Shown here: positions 21,921 to 33,740 of the stretch, one piece after another
Numbering within the stretch: position 1 is the first letter of the stretch
How the letters are laid out: each line of letters starts with the position of its first letter
Source of the DNA: Tyto alba
Taxonomy: Eukaryota > Chordata > Aves > Strigiformes > Tytonidae
Reading direction: 5' to 3'
DNA: 64,000 nt
Assembly (NCBI RefSeq): GCF_018691265.1
Contig: NW_024881278.1
Span: 7,027,501 to 7,091,500, forward strand
Program-made: the position numbers and the translations under genes
Notes under the pieces: model-generated
What the model was told of the DNA's origin: nothing
The model's input: the letters and a program-made list of their open reading frames with translations, nothing else
Databases searched by the model: none

Positions 21921-22063
21921 TTAGGTGCCTAAATTAGGAGCCTCAGGTCACTCTGAACTCAGTGAAAGAAAGGTACCTCCTTTCAGGGGTAATTCACAGA
22001 CTGACACTAATTTAGGCTCCTCTGACTACAGAGAGAGCTTGTGCTCCTAAATTAGACACCTAA
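21921..22063. repeat. imperfect inverted repeat, 21-bp arms
   Basis: TTAGGTGCCTAAATTAGGAGC at 21921-21941 pairs with the complement of 22043-22063 at 19 of 21 positions, with a 101-bp loop. A third partial copy, CTAATTTAGGCTCC, lies inside the loop (about 22007-22020). TTAGGTGCCTAA-type words are frequent in old reptile and bird interspersed repeats, so this may be the remnant of a palindromic nonautonomous element. No terminal target duplication was found. Confidence 0.6.
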
Positions 22064-22524
22064 ATCAGTAGTCTGTGTGAAGCAGAAGTTGTGTGAATAC
22101 ATCCCTGTAAATACAGATTCTCTGCAGTGCCAACTCCCGTAAAGTGAATTAATGTCAAACACGTAGAGCATATAGTTGTCAGGGCTTCTTTTCCTGAAGA
22201 AAACTGACAAAGAAAATATGCTATTTTGTGTTTCTTTGCACATCTTGTTTTCTTCTCCTCCTTATTTGGCTTCTTCCTAACTATCTAAAGTGATCTTATG
22301 ACTTAAAAGAATTGGATTACTCCCTATAAAACTATAACATTATCTCGAGAGCCCCTTCCCAAGGCATTCCAAGGCACAACCAAGGGAACTGCCTGTCCTA
22401 AGGCATGACAGGTATGTAGCAACAAAATCTAGAAGGTTTTGTTGAATTTATGCCTCTTTGTATGGTCTAGTACCCTCATTTCTAGACTGGAATGCGTTGA
22501 GAAGAAATGGCATCATGATGAGCC

Positions 22525-22650
22525 TGAATAATTCAGCAATTAAGACACTGGCCTAGGGTGATTTCCAGGCCCATTACTACCCCACCAGGGCTTTAAACAA
22601 GTTATTTCACCTCTATTCCTGTCATGAGGTAGCCTTGATCTCAGGAGGCA
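22525..22650 (+). repeat. MIR-like SINE relic, plus orientation
   Basis: CAATTAAGACACTGGCCTAG, then a GGCCCATTACTAC stretch, then CTTTAAACAAGTTATTTCAC and CTCTATTCCTGTCATGAGGT follow the MIR order 'gtggttaagagcac..', '..tgccactta..', 'cttgggcaagttacttaacc', 'tctctgtgcctcagtttcc'. It is strongly diverged. Confidence 0.45.
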
Positions 22651-25600
22651 CCACCAGGTGCTCCCTATATTAAGTCCTAGTGCCAGTTTTTGAGTTCACA
22701 TGAAAATTGTCCGTAGAATTCCTAATAGCGATGCCCACGCAGTGGAGCAAAGGTGTGCAGGTGAGGCAGCATGAGTGGGATTGCACTGATACTGCTGTGC
22801 TGTTCCTTCTCTCTGGCAAAATTTTGAGCCAGACCTTTCTTATGCACAAAGGGCAACAGCTCTGTCAAAGTCTTACACAAGCTTCTGGCCCATTTTAAAG
22901 CAGTGAAATGTTTGTAAGAACTCTGGCTTACAGAAAATGGTGTGAGGCATTGAAGAAAAAAACCCCCACAAACCAACACGGCCATTTTAATATGTATTTG
23001 ATGTGCTGCTTCTGCAAGTAAACTGTACAATTAGAATGTGTCCAATTAGCTCTCCATCTCTGTAGTGACAACTCCCCTGTCAGGACTGCAACAATCTGAG
23101 GCATGCAGATTCTCACTGTCAACAACAAACTCTGGCCCTCTAAAATAAGCTGAACTCCTACTGACTTGACTGCAGGCAATTCCAGCCAGGAAGAGGGTCC
23201 TTCAGCTATGAAAGCTGGAGCCAGTGAACCCAAACGCAGGACTGATGAAATTGTCCCAAACCTCACCTAGAGCTTAGGTCACCCTTGCCACTCTTCTCAG
23301 CATAGATAATGTATTTCTGATATCTCAAACTAAAAGGAAAAAATACAACTAGAAATGCCACTAATATGCAGCTTGGTAGGGAGCAAGTCTGACTCTCAAA
23401 GGCTACCACAGCAACACAGAGCCAGCCTACATCTTCAGCAGCACTTTCTGGCATTTTAAGTCTCCCACAGAGAGCCATTTATGGCCTTTCTATCACTGGG
23501 GTAGTAGGAGCACATAAAGACACCAAGAGGATATAAAAACCCCACAAGAATAGGAAGAGGATATAGCCGAAGGAATTTTTGAGAACCAATTTCTCTCAGT
23601 ATCAATTCCCAATTGATGGCTTTGGTTTCATTCTGGATCACCTTCGTTCCTTCTGAGACCATACTCTCAATATCACATCCAGGGACTGAAGTAAACCCAT
23701 CATCCAGACTATACTGTAGTAAGTGTGCAAAATAATTCATCTCCACACATGCTAGTTGGAGAATGGTAAAATATCACATGATAAACGGTGTGATGGAAGA
23801 AGCAGGAAAAAAAATCTTGTACTGTTCCTCTTGGACACACTTATGTGCAGTGAATTAAGAGGTGCAGAAGGCTGAGTTCAAAATTGATATTTCTCATTGT
23901 GTAATAATGCTAACATTAGTTAACAGAGTACCAACACTGAAAGCTGATCAGATTCAAATTCCCACTGACATTTCAATGTACGACATTTTAGCTCTTCCAT
24001 TAACCACTATTAAAGTTTCCAGTACTATTTCATACCAGAACAGTGTTTTATATAACCTTCACTTCATAGGATCATCACTGTTTTTCAGGTATAATGAAGT
24101 GATGAGCTGTGGAATAAAAAGGAAGACAATGGTCAAGGTAACTATCTAGATACCAAAAGACTTTATGTATTTATTACTTCCAAGTGAAAAGAGAGTGCAG
24201 ACAGGAAGGGGAAAAGGTTCACTAAAAGCGGTTTCAGCAGAGGAATTTAAAATTATTCACATATTCCTTGGAAAGAATCCACAGCACTTTCATCTGGTAA
24301 TAGTAGTACTGTGTTAGGAAACAGCACTAAGAATTTCTGAATTAAATAGCTATCTTGTAAAGATCAGGTGGAGGCTATTAGTCCTAATCATTTATAACCA
24401 GAATTAAACCCCTGCAATGATATGCAGCAAAAGGCACATGTTAGGAGGCATAGAAAGTATTACTGATACAAAACAAAAACGTGGCTGTCATTATTTGTCT
24501 TCGCCATGGGTAAACTTGGATTGCCTGATATAATACCTGATACCATACAAAGAACAGCTTCATTGCACCGACTGCTTCATATGCACTGTGTGTGTACAGA
24601 CAAGAGCTGATATTAGTAAATGGTCAAAAGTGGAGGAGTCCTCTCTTAGATCCACACTTAACCTTTGGAAGTTCACCAGTTTCACCATGCCCCTTCACAC
24701 TTCTACAGAATCTCTAAAATCCATGTAAAGATAATAATGTATTTCCACATGGAGATGCTGCATGCATTTTATACCTAGGCAGCTTGCAGCACAAAGGTCA
24801 AGATCCTCACCCGAGGCCAAGAGGAAAGCAGCGATAATGAGCAACAAAAACATGTGTGCAACCAGATCCTAAATTTATCCACAATTCATTGAAATTAGCA
24901 GATTTTTACAGTTTAAGACAGCTGCCTTCCTCCAGTGCAAAGAAGTGATACTGTTTGGGAAAAACAAAAGCAGTATAAGCATAAATGTATCTGGGTGCAG
25001 ACTGCAATAGGAACAATTTCAGGAGGCAATGTTAGGCGCCAGTGATCACACAAGCTTTTAACAGGTTTAAAAAAAAAAAATAAATCTAGCTAACACTTGA
25101 TTTTGAAACAGTTGACCTGTCCAAGAGCAAACAAAGCAGCATGGGAAAAACAGGAGAGAAAATAAACCCCAACCAGTCCAGGGTTGAGAGGAATTTTTTG
25201 GACTGTAATAGCACAGATCCCCTTCCCTAACTAACAGCTGTTATTCCAAATAGCTCCTGAAAAGCACTTTCATGAAAATTCCATTGCTAAAAAAATAAAC
25301 AAGCAAGTAAAATGACCACCATAAATATACAAATAAAGAGTAAAAATACACACATGTATGTAATATATATAAATATAAATATAGCCAGAGAATGAAATGT
25401 TCTCAAGTTAAATCTGATAAACCACACAAAGAAAATTCGGTGTTCTTGCCAATCCTACAGACAGAAAAAGCCCAGCAAGTATGGCCACCAAAGATTTACG
25501 GAAGATTTCTGTAAAAAGCAAGAAGCAAAACCCCAGAAATCACCAAAGCCCATCTCATCAGACAGGCCAACTAAATTAATTTGTTCAATTTGCTTCTCTC

Positions 25601-25925
25601 CTATGCATGGGTGTAAATGCAGGTTGGAAAGCAGAAGGCTAGAGGTGATGGGAATGAAGCTCATTAGGAAGCAATAAAGAAGGAAGAGACGCCAGAAAAT
25701 GAATGCTAGTTCATTGGGAGAATTTTAAAAAATGCCATTTGTCTTCATGACACAGAGGGAGAAGAGCTCACCGAGCCCATGCATATGGTTAGTTTGCAGG
25801 GACCTTTGACTTCTGCTGGCCTTTGACCTCAGTGTTTCAATCAAGACAATACTAAGCAGTGCACGGTGCCACCTTTTAGTATCTAGTAACTACAGTTCTT
25901 AAAGATTACAAGCCAAACCCAGAAT
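22651..25925. other. A+T-rich unique DNA, no gene recognised
   Basis: Short unrelated frames only, up to 112 codons (minus strand 22928-23266), with no family resemblance. A stretch near 23140-23180 has wording like old palindromic amniote repeats (CTGAACTCCTACTGACTTGA) but is too weak to define. An A/T simple-sequence run lies at about 25345-25382. Confidence 0.5.
25345..25382. repeat. A/T-rich simple sequence
   Basis: An imperfect run of TA, ATA and AAAT units following a short (CA)2TGTATGTA stretch. No element body is attached. Confidence 0.7.
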
Positions 25926-25952
25926 AAAAAAAAAAAAAAAAAAAAAAAAAAA
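25926..25952 (+). repeat. poly(A) tract, A27
   Basis: This is the longest homopolymer in the window. It could be the tail of a retrocopy, but I recognise no gene or element in the preceding 500 bp. Confidence 0.88.
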
Positions 25953-27141
25953 GACACTTAATATAGGATTTCAGCAGAATGTAGATTACCAATGCCAGTG
26001 CTGAAAAATCTGAAAATCCATGATCATATGCACCCTAGCCTCTGACAAGCCTAGCCTCCTATACACCAATATTTCACACCCTCTTGTCCCCTTTCATCCA
26101 AAAGTCCTCTTCTGCACATCAGGTCTCAGTCCACTGCACATTTCCAAACAGGCACAAACTGACCTGAGCTTCTCACAAAATCACAGTACTGGCAGTCCCT
26201 TTTCTTTAGACCACGGCCAAAAGTGGTGCCACTGTATGAACAGCCTGATGGTTAAGGATTTGCCCACCATGTCAGAGACATTGCCATAATCATTTCTCCT
26301 TTTTGCCATCTTTCAAATTGGTATCTGCCAGAAATTGGTGCCATGCCCCTGGGTAGGGGAAAGAACTCAAATGCAGGAGCAAAACTCTAATATCAGGGAG
26401 CTACAGAACTCCCCCGGAAACCAGAAGGTTTGGCCCTTCCTTCTCAGGATGATTTAAGCACTTCTTGTGACCTGTGAGAACCTCACCTACCCAACAGCAA
26501 AGCTCTGCTGTCTTTCCAGCCCAACAGCAAAGCTTTCACTGCAGGGGCAGAGATTACTCAGTTCAACAAAGAATCAAGTCATACTGCCCTCCACACAGGT
26601 TAGAGAAGAGAGGGAGAATGAAGGAGCTGCAAATCCTGTGTACTGCCCTACACAGAGCTTCTTCCTACGCCATGCCCATGTGGCATGTGTGAACATTACT
26701 GTCTGACGATGCATCCCACACTTCCACACTAGCTTGTACTTAAATGCTTTTGAACTGTGACCATTTCTCCAGGCAAAAATTTTACTTTCTTTTGCATAGA
26801 AATTCATTTTGCATGAGCAGGAACTTGGAAGGCTGGCTCCCCCTTATGCAGGGAAGCCTGTGGCTGGCGAGTGAAGCTGAGTGTGTAGCCATATCCTGGG
26901 CTCTGGCTGACAGAGGTGCACAGAACAGAAGACCTCTTTTATCCCCAGCCTCTGCAGGCAAAATCTAGTCCAGTATGCCCATGAGACATGCTGACTGCTG
27001 ACATAATTGTCTCTTCTACAGTCCTCAAGCTACAACCCCCGCACTTAAACGTAACTGCACGTATCAAATTATGCAACAAACATTAGCTGCTTTCCTAGGT
27101 GGTTTCTTATTGCTTTCTCCTTGACTGCTCAAAACCTTCCT

Positions 27142-27179
27142 GAAGGTGCTTACTCTTTTAGAAGGTGCTTACTCTTTGA
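27142..27179. repeat. 19-bp tandem duplication, two copies
   Basis: GAAGGTGCTTACTCTTTTA at 27142-27160 is followed directly by GAAGGTGCTTACTCTTTGA at 27161-27179. There is a single difference, which suggests a recent slippage or duplication event. Confidence 0.88.
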
Positions 27180-29958
27180 GAAGGGCAGCTGTGGTCATTT
27201 CTGCAGTAGGAGAAGAGAGCTGTGCACTTAACCTGGCCAGCACTTGCTGACAGCCATCTGTCACCTCTTCTTCCTCAATCTGGGCATCGAGCCAGCAGTC
27301 TTCTCAAGGAATTTCTGAGCTGAGACAGCCCTATCCCATAAATAAGTCAGATTCAATTATTTTATATCAAAACAATATCTTAGCTTTTAATGTGTGCAAC
27401 TGCCAATACAGAGAGTCACACATTATGAATCACTATTTTCTCCTTCCTAGCACTTTCTAATTTCCTGCTAAGGAGACAAGCCGAATGGGGTCATTAATCT
27501 GAATTAGAAATACCGTGACCTGCTCTGCACTTTATCTACTAACATTTTCTGGCTTAGCAATATAGGATGGGATTTTGTATTTCAGACAACAGTAGGATGT
27601 GAGAAATGTAAGTCCTCATTCTAAATAACCTCAGGAAGAACTGTATTTTACTAGAAAACTCTTAAATTTAAATGCAGCACGGGGTTCTCTGTCTGGAAGC
27701 ATCACAGAGAATATGTTGACCAGACAGCAGCTAACATGTTCTTTAAACAAGCTAGCATGGGGACATTTCTCCTTTACCTTCCGATTAAACATTGGAATAT
27801 ATTTGAAAATACATAAATGACAGATCACAAAACAACTATAAATAGAAATATTAGGTATTAAAATATAAAAAGAGTATAAATAATAACAATGTTCAGAATA
27901 TTAATGAAAAATACTGTGCCTAATTTTATTTTTCATTTACAATGCAACTTTCCTTACTTAGGAGTTTAAAGGCCCTGTGAGAAGATAGGTCATGCTGGGT
28001 CTATGCTTTTCAAGCAGAATTGCACTCTGATCTCTACAGAGAGTTGTTCAAAGACACAAACATAGTATAGCCCAAGGGGTCCAATATCTGAAAACACTTA
28101 TGCACTCAAGCCTTGCTTTATTTTTTTTATTATTACTTTTTATTAGACTAAAATGGAAAGTGCAAGCTCTAGTCATAGTGTACATTCCCATTGTGCGAAG
28201 CACAGGACAAATTCAGACCAACAAAAATATACGGCCAGAACTGAGACCTAAGTGTTGCCCAGACTTCTTGCCAGCCATTTTACAAAGGAATGCACCTCCC
28301 TCAAAATAACTTTCCGCAAATGGATAATCCCTGCAAAGTCAGTGGGAGTTTTCCACAGGATTTAAACCGCTCATGGAAACAAGAATTTCCAGCAACCAGC
28401 CCAAGGCCCCGATGAGCTCGTATGTGAGGTTGCCTGAGTTTCCAGAGCTCCTCTAGCAGGACTGGGCCTAATTCAGAGAATAGCATTTACAAATGACCAT
28501 GCCTGGAATGATGAACAGCAGTCACCCGGGACTCAGCATCCTGAACAGCAGCAGCACGAAGGGAAGTTTTGGCTGAAGGTGCTGAAGCAAATGCCGCACA
28601 TATATCTAATGCAACAGAACACAGCCAATTCTCACTACAAATTATTCAGTAATTATTCTCCATTCCCTATATACATTGAGGAGCCAAGAAGATTAAAAGC
28701 CAGTAGTAGAACTTTTTTCCCCTTATTTCTTTGGTAAAGTCTTAATTTTCTCCTGCCTACAGCAGTTTTACTATGCCAAAATCATTTCAGCATTTAGTTC
28801 TACTTAGAAATAAGTCATCTTTCCTCTGACCTAGACCTCTGCCTCCCAGGGTGATAAACTTAATATCAGGTTTTGATATCATGTTAGACACTTATGTTTC
28901 ATAGTGTGAACATTTTTCAGCTCTGTGAACCTCACTGCTAAACATGTATTAAGGCAGACTACAAATTAGAACCAAGTAAGTTAAATAACACAGAAGACAC
29001 AGTTTTTCAGTTGTTCAGATTTCTGTGTTTGTTACTGGTTGGATGTGCCTCTGTTCTTCTCAAGAAGGTGACAATCAGCTCCTATTTCAGCATCTTCTCA
29101 GTCTGCTGACATGACAGAGGAAAGGGAGAAATGCTAATGCTCTGCTCCTGAAGTTTACAGATATCAAGAAATAGATTTAGACATTTAAGCTAAGTTCCTT
29201 CCAATTTTTGTACAACAGATTCTTCTACAGATGAGCAGTGCTGTGGTGTCCTCCCCTCTTGTCCTTGCATACTGCAAGGCAAGAGAATGTGAAATAAAAT
29301 GTTAGTTCTTGAAACAAGATGAACATTGACAGGTCGGCTGATTTCTTCCCTTATTTGACATAAAGAAGTTTTATATGAACAGCAGAGTTCTCTCTTCCAT
29401 GCACACAGATTACAAATAATGCAATGTACAAGCTAGAGAACCAATTTTTTTGCCCTACTTCTATTAACATATGACACTCACAACAGACAGGATGGAGCTG
29501 GAGAAAATAAAAAAAAGCCTACATAGGTTCTTACTATTCACTTTCTTCCTCAGTTTGCCCTCCCCACATGTCCCTTTCTTGTTACCGGGACAGAAATTCC
29601 CATATATGGTATAACTACTTCGTCTCACTCAAAAAGACATTTTGTGCTGAATAAAGATTGAAGAGGGCAAAGAGATGGAAGCTCCTGTCTTGATTTTTTT
29701 TTTTTTCCTTAATAAACATATACACTAGCATACAAGGTAAAAAGAGCAGGGTAGCCCTTAAAAGTCTGGGTGTACTTAGAAGTAACTGATCTGTCGTTTA
29801 ATCAGTTCTAACTTCCTTTTATTTAAGAGAAAGAATTGCAAGCTGAAGTGCTGATGGCCTGTGGTTTGACAACTGGTTTAGGATCAGGAAACGACTTGCT
29901 CTACACTGGGCCAGCACTGTTTTGTTTTATTTTTTCCTATTTTCAGCCTTTGACTATT

Positions 29959-29975
29959 AAAAAAAAAAAAAAAAA
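29959..29975 (+). repeat. poly(A) tract, A17
   Basis: An uninterrupted run of A with no recognisable retrocopy upstream. Confidence 0.85.
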
Positions 29976-30824
29976 TTTACATTTTGGCAAACAGTTAAGA
30001 GTGCAGGAATTGCTGGTCAGCAGTCTGCTATTTCAGCATCCTGACTTTGCCAGCGGCTTTCAGGAAAGCCATCTTTTTTTCAGTCAAACTTTACAGGTTA
30101 CTATTGTCACCAGGGCCCACACAAACACTCACTCACGGCTGTGCCCCCTTGGCTAAGTGCATCAAATAGTCTTTCCTCAACTTTGATGATCATCCAAACA
30201 GTCATCTCATCAACCTTCTTTATTGCACACTACTAACCTTTGAGGAATTTCATTGTTTCTCAAGGAAAACCTCATGATTTTCCACTGACACGTTTCCATT
30301 GCTGAGCAGTACTTCTGTCCACATGGTGGGTCACAACACATTAAAAAAAAATAAAGTCTATCCCCAAATGAATTCCTTGTCCAGTCTGAGTTGTGACACC
30401 AATAGGTACATCCTAAACTCTCTATTATATTTCCAAATCCCAGTAAATCTGTAACACATTCTAACACTTTTTTTTTTTTTTCTCCTTATGCTGCCATCCA
30501 TTTTTTTCCAAAGGAAACACAGCAGTTCTTTTCATGAGCTTTTTGAGAATTTCAGAGGCTGACACTCAGCCATTCAGTAATTCCTAGAAAAAGTAAAGCA
30601 GAACAACTGAACATTTGAACTCCCACAAATAACCTCCACAATGATTTTCCACATGACCCAGAAGAATTATTTTTAGAACCAGAAAAGTAGCTTTATTCTC
30701 TATTTCCATTTAGTGCTTGTGATGTTGGAAAGGACATTCAGTAAGGATGAGTATTATTATTTCTCCGTGATGTGTCTTCATTTGGAAAAACTGTAATTCC
30801 TAGAAGTACCAGCCATGATGAAGA

Positions 30825-31075
30825 CATGCTGTTCTAAGCACTGTGTAACTTATGGTAAAAGACAGATTCTGCCTCCTGAAAATTTACAATCAAAACAGAT
30901 GAAACAGAGAAAACAAAAGGATGAGAGGTCTGTTTTGCAGGCAGGGGATCTTTCCTAGTTTCCAGCTTTGCCACAGAGTTTTGTGTGAGAGAGGACAAGC
31001 CACCAATCTTTCTAGACTTTAGCCTCTACTCCCTGTTCTATCACAAGTGTCTTCTGCCTTCACTATCTTGCTATG
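30825..31075. repeat. two adjacent MIR-like relics in opposite orientations
   Basis: At about 30836-30905, AAGCACTGTGTAACTTATGG, then AAGACAGATTCTGCCTCCTG and AAAATTTACAATC match the minus-orientation wording 'gcgctgtacacac', 'gacagtccctgcc', 'agagcttacaatct' of reptile/bird MIR-like repeats. At about 30955-31075, TAGTTTCCAGCTTTGCCACA, then AGAGGACAAGCCACCAATCT and AGACTTTAGCCTCT match the plus-orientation MIR core 'ggctctgccac', 'gggcaagtcactt', 'gtgcctcag'. Both are old and diverged. Confidence 0.5.
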
Positions 31076-33289
31076 AACTGAGTTTTTGGCAAAAGCACTC
31101 AACTGCAGCTTTTCTGAGGGCCATCTAAGATCCAGTAGGCAACTTCCCCCACCTCTGATTTTTGTTTTCCTTTTTTCACTCTCCAGCACTTGGGGTATTA
31201 GGTGCCATTGGGTGGTCACAGGAGAAGCTTAGCGGTGCAAATCAGACCATCGCGTTTCCAGTTTTGACACCCCCATCACTTCAGAGCCCACCAAAATTAA
31301 TGTTACTTCCATAGTATCTCTGTTCTAGTCACTTTTCAGCCAATATATGTTGGGCAAAAACACAGCAAATAAAAATGCTTATGACCACCTTACAGGACCC
31401 CACCAGTTTCTTAAATTCTATCAAACCTTCAATTACTGTAATACTAAGGGGAGATACATAACATGCTATCTTGCACAATATAGTAATACTTCCCACACAA
31501 ATTGACTTATTTGCTAATCTTACTTATTTATACAGCTTGAGGACAATCAACAGCCAATGACAAATGCCATGTAAGCAGCTTTTTCTGTATGAAACTACAG
31601 AGAACTTTAATTTGCATGCCGCAGTAAATGAAGCCATAAATTCTATTTACTGTAAAAGCCCATTACAATATATCATATTACAGATAACATAAATTCTGAT
31701 GCATACAACTAAAATGCATTGCAGCAAATGGTTGTGGAGGAGCTATGGAAGTGTGGACAGTGTGATATATTAAGTCTGAAGAAAATGTTGCTGCTGTCCA
31801 CAGATGAGTGATTATCTTACCAATTATTTTTTGTGGGGTGAGACAGAATAGGGTTTGTGCATTGAAAACTTCTGTGATCAAATGTAAAAATACAATAAAT
31901 ATAAATCTGAGATCAAATATAAAAGCTTCTACAAATACCTCAGTGACTATTTTAATACCTATTTTAGTAGCTAATAGTAAATGTAATCTAAAACCTATTT
32001 ATAAGCCACCCGTTTATTTCTGTAAAACTTTCTAGAATTGGTACACAAGCATTCATATACCCCCATTGCTTTTCTCCCCATAATCTATTAGAGCAATCAT
32101 GCCAACAGCAAGATGCAAGGAACTTATTTTCATTTTTAAACAGTTTCCATTTTTACTGCCTTTTTCCCAAAGTCTTAGCTTTTCCAAATGCCTTTTCCTT
32201 GGGACTTATGAGCTCTACTGGAAGTCCATGAAAATCAAGGGGATGTATCAGTTGGTTAAAATAGGTTTGCGATTTGCGCCTAGATTCCCAGCACAGGTGA
32301 ACCACGACTCGGTTCATCTCTGGGCTCTTCCTTAATATTAAAAGTACATCAAAACCTCCCATAGCTTTTATATTCCTATTTCTCAGAATAAACGAGTCTA
32401 CAGACTCTCTCGTGCTGTGAAACATTGCAGCTGAAATACCTTGGCTCAGCAAATAGTTCTCTTTAAAGATTTCACTTTTGCCATTTCTCTCCTGTGATAT
32501 CCAGTTGACACATCAATAGCAATGCTGATTCAGGTTCAGTATCCATAGTTAATACACATATTTGTTTCATGTCAGATTTATTACAGATCTGTAGAACCTA
32601 ATTATATGCACTCAGTTTGGTACTGACTTTTAAGTCTTCCTTTGCTAATCGTGTTGTTTGTTGGGTTTTGTGTGTTTTTTTTTTTTTTTTTAAAGGTGGC
32701 TGAACATTTGAGTGACTTTAAATTAAATAAAGATTCCATAAGAATAATCACTTTTAAGAAACCACTGAAAAGCTTCTGTAAGAACAATACAATTTACAGT
32801 GAATCAAAAGGAAAAGTTCCAATTACAGAATGTTTAATTTAGGCATTTGGTACAGTGGATTTTACTTTGTGATATCACCCAAAATAGTGCAGAACACTTC
32901 AGAAACTCATAAAATTTCGTATGTCATTTTTCTGTTATATATAGACATGTGACACACCATGCTACTTATTTTAAGCAAGTTGTGTTTATTTGCATGTTAT
33001 AGAAGGTTATCTTGCTTTTATCTCATTTTACGGGTAGAAACAGTTAAATGGTAGACTGTAGGAATGTCACAGGGGAGATATGTGTCTCCCTCACTAACAT
33101 GCAGGGCACAGATCAAAATCGAGGCCTGCACAGAAATTCATTTACACTGAAAGCACACACAGGAATATTCCCAGAACATATTAGACAGACGAGACAAAAC
33201 CACCTTATTGGTTCTTCTTCATTTGCCACTTTCACCGAGCCCTTCTCTGCCCTGTTCTGGAGAAAATTAGATTATTTTTAATACAATGT
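31076..33289. other. A+T-rich unique DNA, no gene recognised
   Basis: Only short frames on both strands. A T17 run lies around 32675-32692. No mobile element is recognised. Confidence 0.55.
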
Positions 33290-33740
33290 GTCGCGACGTT
33301 ACTGGTTGTGCTATCTCAGCAGGGAGCAGGCTGCTGGCAAAAGCCAGCACTCGGCGGGGACCAAGCGGTGCTGCAGCTGCACTCTGTGTTATCCCACCAG
33401 GTGCTGCGCTGCTCTCCAAGAGAAAACTCCTTTTTTTTTTTTTCCCCCTCTGATCCCTTCCACGGCTCACCGTTAGAAGGAACTTAGAGAGAAGTTAAAG
33501 AGCCCAAGGGGAGTGGGAAGGCAAAATAAGTTTTGTGGCCCAACTCTGGCACCTGGGAGGCAGCAGAACACGAAGAGGCCGAGTGCGTCCCAGCACGGCG
33601 GGAGCGTGCGGCGCCCGCGGCACGGGGCTCTGCAGGACCCCGGCGGGCAGCAGCAAACGGCCAGGGGTTAGTGCCTGCACCTCCTAATCCAGGCACTGGA
33701 GTCCGGCCCACTGCCGCTAAACTCACTCCCCAGTGAACCC
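33290..33740. promoter_or_regulatory. second CpG-rich patch, possible minor promoter or enhancer
   Basis: CpG is frequent from TGTCGCGACG (about 33290) and densest at 33570-33725. There, GGCGGGAGCGTGCGGCG and CCCGCGGCACGG-type words give at least fifteen CpG in about 150 bp. A T13C5 pyrimidine run divides the patch. Frames through it (up to 92 codons) are Ala/Pro/Arg-rich as expected for any CpG-rich DNA, and none is recognisable. It is smaller and weaker than the island at 14803-15180. Confidence 0.42.

Larger units (their letters stand above)
25953..30820. other. A+T-rich unique DNA, no gene recognised
   Basis: Frames are short and unrecognised. There is a 19-bp tandem duplication at 27142-27179, an A17 tract at 29959-29975 and a T-rich run near 30469-30481. 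Around 28335-28360 the words AAAGTCAGTGGGAGTTTTCC resemble a common old amniote repeat phrase, but the rest of such an element is not clear. Confidence 0.5.

Noticed and set aside
25400..25952. Possible processed pseudogene ending in the A27 tract
   Set aside because: No recognisable coding sequence upstream, no polyadenylation signal at the right distance with confidence, and no target duplication found.
30210..30467. 85-codon Cys-rich minus-strand frame, considered as a DNA-transposon or zinc-finger remnant
   Set aside because: Cys spacing fits no zinc-finger pattern and I could not match the DNA to a known hAT or mariner end.
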